From: Saprospirales bacterium
GTDB taxonomy: Bacteria > Bacteroidota > Bacteroidia > Chitinophagales > JADIYW01
Length of the DNA stretch: 64,000 bases
Assembly (NCBI GenBank): GCA_016711605.1
Contig: JADJSS010000011.1
Location: forward strand, 62,001-126,000
Reading direction: 5' to 3'
Shown here: piece after piece, positions 29,649 to 38,816 of the stretch
Layout of the letters: each line of letters opens with the position of its first letter
Position numbering within the stretch: the first letter of the stretch is position 1
Position numbers and translations under genes: made by a program
Notes under the pieces: generated by a model
Told to the model about the DNA's origin: nothing
Database searches by the model: none
Seen by the model: only the letters and a program-made list of their open reading frames with translations

Positions 29649-30548
29649 TTATTTACTTGGTTTTCCTAAAATAATTTTTACCGATTCACTTTTACTCATA
29701 TCTGAATTCAACATAAACGTACGCACCAAATCATCGTCATCAATAGATATAGCTGCTGTGTTCGGTGGAATGCTTCCTAAGTTTTCTGCAAACAAAAGCA
29801 ATTGATTGTCTTTCGTTTTCAAGTTCAACGTAATGGTATATTTTTGTTTCGTCAACAAAAAATTACTTAAAATCCAAGTGTCATTAAATTTCAACGAAAT
29901 TATATCGCCATCTTCTTTATTGTTGTCCCAAATTTGCAACACAATTTTTTCTTGTTTCACAGTCCATTCTTTAGAAGTAACAATTTTACGTTTTGACAAG
30001 TCTTTATTTTTATTTTTTTTGAGTGTGATAATAGAATCTGTTTTTCGTTCCAACAGTGCAAATGTGGTGTCTGTTTTGGTAGCTCTTAACAATACACTAG
30101 TAAAACACTCAAAATTAGGAATATAATTTCCAGCTGTGTCTTTGTTTACAAAATCGTTCGTACTTCTATTAATTGCATTTCTGTATAAATCTAAAACTGG
30201 AAGTTGGTTTTCATCTTTTTTAAATTGAAAATAACCTGTAAAACAATCCTGTATATGTTGAATTCCATAAGGAAATTCACTCACTACTTGAAAGCTATCA
30301 ATGTACAAACGTTGTTTATTTTTCCATGTTGTGTACAATACAAATTCACCAACATAATTATCGCTAAACATTTTTAAACGCAGTATGTAATTGTTTGTTT
30401 TTTGAGAAAGAATATTAGTATTTATAAAGTAATCTTTGTTGTCAACATGACCAATAATAGTGCCTCGCCACTTACCTATTAAGCTATCATTTGCATATGA
30501 AAAATGTATACAAATTAATAAAAAAACTGCAATTAAAATTTTCTTCAT
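29649..30548 (-). CDS. Secreted protein of unknown function
   Basis: 299 residues with a signal peptide (1-19, ending SYA). The body is rich in beta-strand pattern with repeated Trp/Lys/Asn motifs (SLIGKWRGTIIG, IVLQIWDNNKEDGDIISLKFND) that suggest a lipocalin-like or jelly-roll barrel. No family recognised. Its ATG overlaps the folP stop by 4 nt, so it is translated from the folP transcript. Confidence 0.65.
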   Translation of the reverse strand: MKKILIAVFLLICIHFSYANDSLIGKWRGTIIGHVDNKDYFINTNILSQKTNNYILRLKMFSDNYVGEFVLYTTWKNKQRLYIDSFQVVSEFPYGIQHIQDCFTGYFQFKKDENQLPVLDLYRNAINRSTNDFVNKDTAGNYIPNFECFTSVLLRATKTDTTFALLERKTDSIITLKKNKNKDLSKRKIVTSKEWTVKQEKIVLQIWDNNKEDGDIISLKFNDTWILSNFLLTKQKYTITLNLKTKDNQLLLFAENLGSIPPNTAAISIDDDDLVRTFMLNSDMSKSESVKIILGKPSK

Positions 30549-31388
30549 CGTTGTTTGTTCTTCATTAATTGGTTATAAATTTTCACACATTCAACTGCTT
30601 CTTTCACATCATGTACTCGCAATAATCGTGCACCATTTTGCAAGGCAATCATATTCACTGCAGTAGTTGCGTTCAGTGCATTTTCTGGTGTACTATTTAA
30701 TAAATTATACAACATACTTTTGCGCGACAAACCTGCTAAAATTGGCAAATCAAACTGTTTAAAAATGGCTAAATTATTTAATAAGAAATAATTTTGTTCC
30801 AATGTTTTAGAAAAACCAAAACCAACATCTAAAACTATATCTTTTACATTTTTTTGTCGAGCCAAATTTACTTTATCAATAAAATAATCTACCATTTCAA
30901 CCAATATGTTTTCGTAATTAGTTTGTTGTTGCATGGTTTGTGCATTGCCTTTTCTATGCATTAAAATTATTGGACAATTAAACTGAGCAGCAATATCAAA
31001 AATACGTTCATCTTCTGTTCCAGCTGAAATATCATTAATAATAGAAACACCTTCTTCAATAGTTTGTTTGGCTACTTCACTTCGAAAAGTATCAATGCTT
31101 AGAACTGCATTTGGAAAATGTTTATGAATAGTTCTGGTTATAGGTAAAACACGATTCAATTCTTCTACTTCAGAAATAATTTCAGCATTTGGACGGCTCG
31201 ACATTCCACCAATATCAATTATATCAGCACCTTCGTTCAGCATTTTTCTACCTGAATTAAAACTGTTTTTCATCATTAAATTTTCCACCATCATAAAATG
31301 AATCAGGTGTGCAGTTTAGTATTGCCATTACTTTTGGTGTACTCAAATCCATTATTTTTCCGCTACAATTCAATGTGAAATTTCTCAT
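30545..31388 (-). CDS. folP: Dihydropteroate synthase (frameshifted)
   Basis: Joins p-aminobenzoate to dihydropterin diphosphate in folate synthesis; the target of sulfonamides. The pterin-binding motifs are MAILNCTPDSFYDGG, DIGGMSSRP, VLSIDTF, ILMHRKG, VLDVGFGFSKT and LAGLSRKSM. The N-terminal part (from the ATG at 31388, MRNFTLNCSGKIMDL) and the rest are in different frames. Removing one base from the A/T runs at 31266-31270 or 31281-31284 restores one protein. Without correction the ORF begins falsely at 31294. The DUF1599 gene diverges 80 nt away. Confidence 0.92.
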
Positions 31389-31468
31389 AAATAACAAGTC
31401 ATTAACAAAAATCTATCCAATAAAAGCATAAAGTTATGTATTTTCACACTCAGATTTAAATAATTATT

Positions 31469-32014
31469 GTGAACGAACTTACCTTACAACAATATGAAAA
31501 TGCATTTGCAAAATGTAAATTAGTTTACATGAATAAAACGACAGATTATGGCACATCATGGCGTATTTTGCGTGCACGTTCTATCACTGACCAAATTTAT
31601 ATAAAAGCAAAACGAATCAGAACTATTGACGAAGCTGGTGAACAACGCATTGGCGACACGATAGATTCGGAATTTTTAGGTATTGTAAATTATGGAATTA
31701 TTGCACTAGTTCAATTGCAATTAGAACATCAAAAAGATGTTGCGATTGAATTATCGAAAGAAAAAGCAGAAAATTTATACAACGAACAATACACGATTAT
31801 TAAAAATCTATTTTTTGCAAAAAATCACGATTACGGTGAAGCTTGGCGCGACATGCGTATCAGTTCTTTTACTGATTTAATTTTGTCGAAATTGCATCGA
31901 ATAAAACAAATAGAAGAAAATAAAGGTCAAACAATTATTTCAGAAGGCATTGATGCGAATTACATGGATATTGTAAATTATGCAATATTTGCATTGATAA
32001 AAATGGAAGAATAA
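31469..32014 (+). CDS. DUF1599 protein with two internal repeats
   Basis: 181 residues made of two copies of one motif: NKTTDYGTSWRILRARSITD...IKAKRIRTID...GIVNYGIIAL and NHDYGEAWRDMRISSFTD...SKLHRIKQIE...DIVNYAIFAL. DUF1599 has, as I recall, also been described as a nucleotide-modification-associated domain; its activity is not known. The start is GTG at 31469. The location next to folP and the BT_3928-type gene recurs in Bacteroidota. Confidence 0.85.
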   Translation: MNELTLQQYENAFAKCKLVYMNKTTDYGTSWRILRARSITDQIYIKAKRIRTIDEAGEQRIGDTIDSEFLGIVNYGIIALVQLQLEHQKDVAIELSKEKAENLYNEQYTIIKNLFFAKNHDYGEAWRDMRISSFTDLILSKLHRIKQIEENKGQTIISEGIDANYMDIVNYAIFALIKMEE

Positions 32015-32056
32015 TTTTTAACTTAATACTTATTACATACAACTAAATACTAAATC

Positions 32057-33295
32057 ATGGATTTAATAACACTTATCGGAATATTTTTTGCAAGTGCACT
32101 CGTACTAACAATTATTGAAAAATTTATTTTCAAGATTACCAACTTACCAATCAATTTTTTGAGAAATTTTGTTGGTGTTTGGTTTATTTTTTCTGGTGTA
32201 GTAAAAGCCATTGACCCAACAGGAACAGCCATTAAGATGGAAGAATATTTTGAAATATTCCAAAATTACGTGCCTGCATTAAATTTTATTTGGGAATTTT
32301 CTGCGCATCATGCATTAGCTATTTCCATTTTTATGATAATTCTTGAAATTTATTTAGGAATTGCATTGATTTTAGGAACTTGGAAAAAATTAACGATTTG
32401 GCTATTAGTTTTATTGATTTTATTCTTTACATTTTTAACTGGTTTCTCAGCAAAAACTGGCAAAGTAACCGATTGTGGTTGCTTCGGTGATTTCATAAAA
32501 CTTGCACCTATCCAATCCTTTTACAAAGATTTGTTATTGACAGTTTTGATTTTAATTATTTTATTTGGACAAAAAAGTATCAAAGAGATTTTTGGAAAAT
32601 TATTGAACAGAATTTTATTGGTTGCATTAACGATTGCAGCGATTGCTTTTACATACAGAAACATTTACTATGAACCAATCAAAGATTTTAGACCATACAC
32701 AATTGGAACATCTATTCCAGAATGTTTGAAACTTCCGCCAAATGCAAAAAAATCAATCATTAATATGGTTTATACCTATAAAAACAATAAAACAGGTGTA
32801 TTAAAAACGTTTCCGCCAAATCAGTTTCCTGATGCAGCAGAATATGAAGACTGGACTTTTGTAAAAAGAGATGATGTTGAAGTACAAAAAGGTGATGTTC
32901 CAAAATGCAAAGATTTTAGAATTTCAGATGCTAATAATTCAGACCAAACAGCTATGTTTTTTGAAGAACCAGAAACAATCTTTTTTATTATTTCACCTGA
33001 TTTGAACAAAGCAAATATAGATGGTTTCAAAAAAATTATTGCTGTTACAGAAGATGCAATGAAAGATGGAAAATATGCTTTTTTAATTTCAGGAAATGCT
33101 GCAACTGATGTTGATCAATTGAAACAAAAATTAAAAATGCCGTATGATGCATATAACATGGATCCAACTGCATTAAAAACTATTATGCGTTCTAATCCAG
33201 GTTTATTAATTATAAAACAAGGAAAAATCTTAGCTAAATATCATTACAATAATTTATCAGATTACAATACCATAAAAAAATCAGTATTGAAGTAA
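32057..33295 (+). CDS. BT_3928-type membrane protein (DoxX/MauE-like N-terminus)
   Basis: 412 residues. The first ~190 form a MauE/DoxX-type four-helix membrane domain (FVGVWFIFSGVVKAIDPTG, a KVTDCGCFGDF motif with paired Cys after the third helix), the rest a large soluble domain. MauE-like proteins take part in disulfide handling, and the CGCFG pair fits that, but the role is unproven. It sits downstream of the DUF1599 gene in the same direction, a typical neighbourhood; the triosephosphate isomerase that often follows is absent here. Confidence 0.82.
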   Translation: MDLITLIGIFFASALVLTIIEKFIFKITNLPINFLRNFVGVWFIFSGVVKAIDPTGTAIKMEEYFEIFQNYVPALNFIWEFSAHHALAISIFMIILEIYLGIALILGTWKKLTIWLLVLLILFFTFLTGFSAKTGKVTDCGCFGDFIKLAPIQSFYKDLLLTVLILIILFGQKSIKEIFGKLLNRILLVALTIAAIAFTYRNIYYEPIKDFRPYTIGTSIPECLKLPPNAKKSIINMVYTYKNNKTGVLKTFPPNQFPDAAEYEDWTFVKRDDVEVQKGDVPKCKDFRISDANNSDQTAMFFEEPETIFFIISPDLNKANIDGFKKIIAVTEDAMKDGKYAFLISGNAATDVDQLKQKLKMPYDAYNMDPTALKTIMRSNPGLLIIKQGKILAKYHYNNLSDYNTIKKSVLK

Positions 33296-33380
33296 GTAAA
33301 ATTTATACTGGATAAAAATCTGTTATTCAAAATATTTTATATCTTGTAACAACTTATCTTACAATACTTACTAAACAATC

Positions 33381-34439
33381 ATGATTAAATTCATTCTTAA
33401 TAAATTTTTCTACGGCATTTTAGTATTACTTGGTGTGGTGTTTGTCATTTTTGCTTTATTTAATATTTTACCAGTTGATCCAGCAAGACTTACGCTTGGC
33501 CAACGTGCAGATGTAGAGTCAGTAGAAGCAATCAATAAAGAATTAGGTTTAGATAAACCAAAATTTGTACAGTTTAGTTTATACTTAAATGATTTATCAC
33601 CAATTGCCTTACATGATAATGATGAAAAGACAAAGGAAAAATATGGATATTTAAAACTGATTCCATTTGGAGAGAAAGCATTGGTTTTAAAAGCACCTTA
33701 CTTGCGTCGTTCTTATCAGACAAAAAAAGAAGTGGCAAAAATTTTACAAGAAGCATTACCACAAACTATCATTTTAGCATTTTCAGCAATGATTTTTGCC
33801 AGTGTAATTGGTATATTTTTAGGTGTAATTGCTGCAGTCAAACAACATTCATGGTTTGATAATTTAGCGATGTCTGTTTCTGTATTAGGAATTTCAGTTC
33901 CATCCTATTTTTCTGCTATTTTGTTAGGTTATTTCTTTGGAATTGTATTACATAAATATACTGGATTAGACCAAACAGGTGGTTTAACTTATATCGATGA
34001 TTATGGAAATAAAGTATTGGCATTTCGTAATTTAATTTTACCTGCAATTGCATTAGGTTCGCGTCCAATTGGAATTATTTTTCAATTAACACGCAGCGCG
34101 ATGTTGGATGTTTTATCGCAAGATTTTATACGAACTGCTCGAGCAAAAGGTGTTTCAAACATAACTGTATTATTTAAGCATGCTTTACGAAATGCCTTAA
34201 ATCCAGTTATAACAACGGTTTCAGGTTGGTTTGCTTCTTTGTTGGCTGGTGCATTTTTTGTAGAAGTAATTTTTGACATTAAAGGACTTGGCTACACAGC
34301 TGTTGATGCATTACAAAAATTTGATTTTCCGGTTGCCATGGGTACGGTTTTATTTACAGCTTCGGTTTTTATTGTAGTCAACTTTTTGGTTGATATTTTA
34401 TACGCAGTTTTAGATCCAAGAATCAGAATTGGGAAATAG
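33381..34439 (+). CDS. DppB-type ABC transporter permease
   Basis: 352 residues: an N-terminal helix (about 10-30), a periplasmic stretch, then five helices. The EAA loop FIRTARAKGVSN is followed by HALRNALNPVITTVSG, typical of dipeptide/oligopeptide permeases. The periplasmic part (about 45-120) is longer than in E. coli DppB, with LSPIALHDNDEK. No partner permease, ATPase or binding protein is nearby. Confidence 0.88.
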   Translation: MIKFILNKFFYGILVLLGVVFVIFALFNILPVDPARLTLGQRADVESVEAINKELGLDKPKFVQFSLYLNDLSPIALHDNDEKTKEKYGYLKLIPFGEKALVLKAPYLRRSYQTKKEVAKILQEALPQTIILAFSAMIFASVIGIFLGVIAAVKQHSWFDNLAMSVSVLGISVPSYFSAILLGYFFGIVLHKYTGLDQTGGLTYIDDYGNKVLAFRNLILPAIALGSRPIGIIFQLTRSAMLDVLSQDFIRTARAKGVSNITVLFKHALRNALNPVITTVSGWFASLLAGAFFVEVIFDIKGLGYTAVDALQKFDFPVAMGTVLFTASVFIVVNFLVDILYAVLDPRIRIGK

Positions 34440-34553
34440 GTTTTGATTAAAAGTTATTGGTTATTGGTAAATAGTTATAAGGCAAACCATACATACAACG
34501 AATAACATATAACATTTAACTTATCACGAATAACATCTAACAAATAACACAAA
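34440..34553. repeat. Low-complexity ATAAC-type spacer before aroK
   Basis: Made of words such as ACGAATAACAT and CTAACAAATAACAC that also occur at 17023-17115. No clear promoter was recognised within it. Confidence 0.45.
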
Positions 34554-35057
34554 ATGCTAATTTTCTTAATCGGTTTTATGGGTTGTGGTAAGTCGTATGT
34601 GGCGCGCAACTTGGCTCCTATTTTAGAAATTGATTACGTTGATTTAGATAAACTCATAGAAGAAAAAGAACAGCTTACTGTAAAAGAAATTTTTGAACAA
34701 AAAGGCGAAAATTATTTTAGAGAAAAAGAAAAAGAATTTATTGAACAATTAGAACCAACTGAAAATTTAATTGTAAGCACTGGTGGTGGCGCACCTTGTT
34801 TCTTTAACAATATGCAATTGATGAATGAAAAAGGGTTGACTATTTATCTCAACAGAAATAAAGAAAAAACAATTTGGCGTTTACTGAAAGGTCAATACAA
34901 ACGACCATTGATTGCAAATTTATCTGCTGAAGAATTAGAAAAATTTTATGATGAAAAATTATCATCACGCAAGCAATATTATGAACAGGCAAAGCTACAT
35001 GTTGGTGATGCTGACGTAGAAGAAATTGCAGATTTGATTCGTACTTATAAAAAATAA
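34554..35057 (+). CDS. aroK: Shikimate kinase
   Basis: 167 residues. The P-loop is GFMGCGKS (7-14); the shikimate-binding Asp lies in YVDLD (28-32); GGGAP and the Arg of FREKEKEF and KRPL complete the site. It phosphorylates shikimate in the aromatic amino-acid pathway. It is followed by a hairpin terminator. Confidence 0.95.
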   Translation: MLIFLIGFMGCGKSYVARNLAPILEIDYVDLDKLIEEKEQLTVKEIFEQKGENYFREKEKEFIEQLEPTENLIVSTGGGAPCFFNNMQLMNEKGLTIYLNRNKEKTIWRLLKGQYKRPLIANLSAEELEKFYDEKLSSRKQYYEQAKLHVGDADVEEIADLIRTYKK

Positions 35058-35085
35058 AAAATACCTTCTATCTGAAGGCATTTTT
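35057..35085. terminator. Terminator after aroK
   Basis: AAAAATACCTTC (35057-35068) pairs with GAAGGCATTTTT (35074-35085) with one A-C mismatch, ending in a T-run on the plus strand. The facing gene also ends nearby, so it may act in both directions. Confidence 0.7.
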
Positions 35086-35121
35086 AAAACTAAATATTCA
35101 AATTTTAATTTCTATTTTATT

Positions 35122-36237
35122 TTACAATGCACCAACTGCGCTTTTTAATTTTACCACAAATTCACCTTTTTTGTTTTTCTTAATTGAATAGGTGCAATCT
35201 TTTCCCATGCGCATCATCGTTTTAGATATTGGTGCAATTGTTACATCTTGAAAAACGATTTTTACTGTGTAACGAATAACACTTACATTGCTCACTACTA
35301 CATTGGAAAGCGGTGTTGCATTTGCTTGTACGCCATTAAAAGTCAAAGTAAATTTATCGCCATCTTCTGAATAAAACGTAGAAGTTCCAATTGCTGCTGG
35401 ATGAGTATCTGTATTTATAGTTGGTGTTGTTGCAGTTATTGGTGGCGTTGCTGTTGTTTGTGTTTGAGCTGGCGCAGGTTTTCCGCTAAATGCATCGTCT
35501 ATTGCATTACCTAAAGCATCGCCAAAATCTTTTGCTGGTACACCACCAATTGTTGGCGAGTGATATGGTTTACTTGGATCAATAGTTATAGAACCTGTAT
35601 TGTTTTCTGCTTTATAAACTGGAGTTCCTGTGCTATTTGTTGAAATAGAAGTTTGCGCTGGTTGTCCATTAATTAAAACATTTGATGTTGGTTTAGTAGC
35701 TGTAACTTCTGTTGGTGTTACTGTTACACTTGGTTTTGTTTCTGTAACAATAATTGCTGGTTTGGTTGTTGCAACTGTATCTTTTTTTGTTTCTGATATT
35801 GGTACATATAAAGTTGTTGGTGCAACAACGGCAACTGGTTCAGCAGGTTTAACTGGTTCAACTGGTTTTACAACAACTGTTGTATCTGGTAATTTTACTT
35901 TTGTTGCTACTTTAATTAAATAATTTCCTTTTGGATCTTTTGTAATTGCATAAATTATATCTTTTGCTGCTGAACGTGTAACAGTTTTAACAATTGGCAA
36001 AATAGCGTCATTTTCAAAAACAATTTTTAATAAAACAGAAGAACCTCTAATTTCTTTTGCAACCACAATTGCTGCAGGTTCTTTGTTTTTTTGAATGCTT
36101 GCAACATACAATGTAAACTTCTCGCCAAGTTCAGAAAACACAGTTATGTTTGCTGGTGCTGGTTTTGTAGTTTGTGCAAAACCAAAAGAGGTTAATACAA
36201 AAACAAATAAGAAAAGTGTTTGTAATCTTGTTTTCAT
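35122..36237 (-). CDS. Secreted protein with two repeated beta domains and Thr/Pro linker
   Basis: 371 residues with a signal peptide (1-21). The same ~80-residue domain occurs at each end: VFSELGEKFTLYVASIQKN... and FYSEDGDKFTLTFNGVQAN..., each finishing in a YxIxKxxKGxxxVK strand. They resemble the N-terminal part of DUF4476 proteins (a domain I recall only roughly). The middle (about 115-290) is low-complexity Thr/Pro/Val/Ala. Presumably an envelope protein; function unknown. Confidence 0.65.
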   Translation of the reverse strand: MKTRLQTLFLFVFVLTSFGFAQTTKPAPANITVFSELGEKFTLYVASIQKNKEPAAIVVAKEIRGSSVLLKIVFENDAILPIVKTVTRSAAKDIIYAITKDPKGNYLIKVATKVKLPDTTVVVKPVEPVKPAEPVAVVAPTTLYVPISETKKDTVATTKPAIIVTETKPSVTVTPTEVTATKPTSNVLINGQPAQTSISTNSTGTPVYKAENNTGSITIDPSKPYHSPTIGGVPAKDFGDALGNAIDDAFSGKPAPAQTQTTATPPITATTPTINTDTHPAAIGTSTFYSEDGDKFTLTFNGVQANATPLSNVVVSNVSVIRYTVKIVFQDVTIAPISKTMMRMGKDCTYSIKKNKKGEFVVKLKSAVGAL

Positions 36238-36368
36238 AATTTTTATTTTTTTGTTGTGTAAAGTTCAATCTCTTTTTATCATCAAGCAAAAATGAAATTA
36301 AAATAAAAATCAATATGTAAGATAATAAAAACCAATCAAAACAAATAGTATGCCAAAACAATCCAACT

Positions 36369-36399
36369 AAAAATGGCTTACATTATGTAAGCCATTTTT
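36369..36399 (-). terminator. Terminator of the phosphate operon
   Basis: AAAAATGGCTTACAT (36369-36383) is complementary to 36385-36399 (ATGTAAGCCATTTTT) with a one-base centre, so the real loop is a few bases larger. It lies downstream of the PiT stop at 36426 and has T-runs on both sides. Confidence 0.8.
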
Positions 36400-36425
36400 A
36401 TTGATTTTGTATTTTAAGATAGACC

Positions 36426-38096
36426 TTATTTCACAAAAAACTGAACAATATAATAAGTGATTGCAGCTAAGGTAGCAGAAACTGGAATCGTTAATATCCA
36501 GGCCCAAAGTAAATTGACAGTCACGCCCCAGCGAACAGCACTTAAACGTTTAGTGGCGCCAACGCCAATAATTGCACCTGTAATAGTATGTGTGGTTGAA
36601 ACAGGAATACCCATTTGTTCCGTTAAAAACAAAGTAGTTGCGCCAGCAGTTTCTGCACACACACCTTCTAACGGTGTAACCTTTGTGATTTTAGTTCCCA
36701 TTGTTTTTACAATTTTCCAGCCACCACTTAAAGTACCTAAACTTATTGCTAAATAACAAGATAAAGGAACCCAGTCTGGCATTGCTTTTATATCAACAAT
36801 ATTTCCGTTAGCAATTAATGCTGCAGCAATAATACCCATTACTTTTTGCGCATCATTACCACCATGGCCAATACTAAATGCTGCAGAAGATAATAATTGC
36901 ATCCTTTTAAAATTATTAGCAGTACGTTGTGCGCTTGGTTCTTTAATTTTTTCTGTATAAATAAAGGATGCGATGATAATTAACAACATGGCAATTAATC
37001 CAAAACGAATGATGCGGTTATTCGATTTATCCATCTCTTTACCAATATCCTTTTTAATATCAATTTTAACGATATTTACAAAATCATCGTGCATATTCGG
37101 CTGAACTAACCCTAAAGCATACATTTTTTCAGCCATAGAATCCATGCCTATTTCTGCATGCAACTTAGCAATTGGTTTTAAAGAATCAACATTGATTTTT
37201 GCTTGTTTTGCTGCTCGTTCAAATTTTGCATCTTTTTTAGCTAAATTTTCTAATTTTTTCAGCTCAAAAAATAATTTTAATTTATCTTCAATTCTGGAAG
37301 TTGTAACAGCTTTTAAATCTACATTTTCTGCAATTTCATCAGCAACTACTTTACTGCCTTTGCTTTCATAGTGTTTTATAAACGGATATGATTTTTCAGC
37401 ATTGATTTTTGCTTTGGCTAATTTTTCTTCAATCTTTGGATATTCATCTTTTTTAGAAGGATCTTTTAAATCTTTCTGATATTTATCAATTCTGAAAAAT
37501 TTAGCAATATTTTCATCAATTTTTTTCTCTTGGAAATGTATAAACGTAAACCAAATTCCAACACAAGTCAATAATAAAACGCCTGATTTTATCCAAGTAT
37601 TTCTTTGCATCATTACTAAAGTATAAAACATAGAAATTGCCATACCTATTAATGGTGCTAAAAATATAAATGCAATAGTTTTCAAAATTTTTGAGCTATC
37701 AACAATATCTTGTAAAGGCATAAAACCGCCATTTTTCATAAATGCATGTGTGATGGCTGCACCGGCAAATCCACCAATTAACGTGTGCGAAGAAGAAGAA
37801 GGAATACCATACCACCACGTAAGTAAGTTCCAGATGATAGCTGCAATTAAACCAGCAAAAATAACTGGCAACGTAATAAACCCTTCGTTAACGGTTTTTC
37901 CTATAGTGTTGGCAACTGCATGATCTTTAAAGATTAAGAATGCTACAAAATTAAAGAAAGCAGCCCAAAGCACTGCTTGAAACGGTGTTAATACTTTTGT
38001 AGAAACAATAGTTGCTATAGAATTAGCTGCATCGTGAAAGCCATTGATATAATCAAAAATCAATGCTAATGCTATTATTATAATTAGAAATTCCAT
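36426..38096 (-). CDS. PiT-family inorganic phosphate transporter with large central insertion
   Basis: 556 residues. Both halves of the PiT fold are present: INGFHDAANSIATIVSTK (17-34) and the matching SIGHGGNDAQKVMGI near the C-terminus, each with the GANDxANA-type core of this family. Between them, about residues 175-375 form a charged, helical insertion longer than the usual cytosolic loop. It imports phosphate with a cation. It is third in an operon with an outer-membrane porin and a DUF47 protein, both linked to phosphate uptake. Confidence 0.92.
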   Translation of the reverse strand: MEFLIIIIALALIFDYINGFHDAANSIATIVSTKVLTPFQAVLWAAFFNFVAFLIFKDHAVANTIGKTVNEGFITLPVIFAGLIAAIIWNLLTWWYGIPSSSSHTLIGGFAGAAITHAFMKNGGFMPLQDIVDSSKILKTIAFIFLAPLIGMAISMFYTLVMMQRNTWIKSGVLLLTCVGIWFTFIHFQEKKIDENIAKFFRIDKYQKDLKDPSKKDEYPKIEEKLAKAKINAEKSYPFIKHYESKGSKVVADEIAENVDLKAVTTSRIEDKLKLFFELKKLENLAKKDAKFERAAKQAKINVDSLKPIAKLHAEIGMDSMAEKMYALGLVQPNMHDDFVNIVKIDIKKDIGKEMDKSNNRIIRFGLIAMLLIIIASFIYTEKIKEPSAQRTANNFKRMQLLSSAAFSIGHGGNDAQKVMGIIAAALIANGNIVDIKAMPDWVPLSCYLAISLGTLSGGWKIVKTMGTKITKVTPLEGVCAETAGATTLFLTEQMGIPVSTTHTITGAIIGVGATKRLSAVRWGVTVNLLWAWILTIPVSATLAAITYYIVQFFVK

Positions 38097-38136
38097 GTTT
38101 TAGATTTACGATTTACAATGTACGATGTACAATTTA

Positions 38137-38781
38137 TTATGAGTACTTTATTACAATTGATTCAATAACATTGGATGCATCCTGACATTTATCAGAAGCC
38201 AATTCCAATTCTTCGTATAAGTCTTTCATCACAATAATTTTCACTGGATTATCTTTATTATTTCTTACTAACTCACCCATTGCCTGGTTATATAATAAGT
38301 CTACTTTTGATTCGTAACCATGAACTTTCAAACATGAGTCAGTTACTTTGTGTAAGTTTTTCATATCACGTAAGCCGAAAATGGCATTTCTTAATTCTTT
38401 TACAGAATCATTATTTAATTCAGCAATTTTTAAAACATGTTCATTGAATTCAGTAAAATCATAATTTTTCATTTTGTTACCAACTTCATCAATATAATCT
38501 ACTACATCATCCATAGCAGCAGCTAATTCATGTATATCTTCACGATCAAATGGCGTGATAAAATTTTTACTTAATTCAACGTATAAGTTGTGTGCCAAAT
38601 CATCTGCTTGATGTTCTAAATGTCCTGTTTGAGCTAATATTTCGAAACGTTTTTCGCCAGTTTCTTTCATTGCTTGTAAAAATACTTCACTAGTTTTTAC
38701 TGCTATATCAGCAGTTTGTTCAAATAAATTGTGAAAGATTTTGTCTTTTGGTTGAAATAATTTTAAGAATGAGAATGCCAT
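38137..38781 (-). CDS. DUF47/PhoU-like regulator of PiT transport
   Basis: 214 residues, mainly helical, of the DUF47 (Pit accessory, PhoU-like) family: FHNLFEQTADIAVKTSEVFL, TGHLEHQADDLAHNL, FDREDIHELAAAMDDVVDYID and ELELASDKCQDASNVIESIVIKYS hold the metal-binding acidic motifs. It is thought to control or couple Pit activity. It is encoded 40 nt upstream of the PiT gene and 35 nt downstream of the porin gene. Confidence 0.93.
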   Translation of the reverse strand: MAFSFLKLFQPKDKIFHNLFEQTADIAVKTSEVFLQAMKETGEKRFEILAQTGHLEHQADDLAHNLYVELSKNFITPFDREDIHELAAAMDDVVDYIDEVGNKMKNYDFTEFNEHVLKIAELNNDSVKELRNAIFGLRDMKNLHKVTDSCLKVHGYESKVDLLYNQAMGELVRNNKDNPVKIIVMKDLYEELELASDKCQDASNVIESIVIKYS

Positions 38782-38816
38782 AATTTTGTAATTTATTTGT
38801 TATTAATTTTTGTTTT

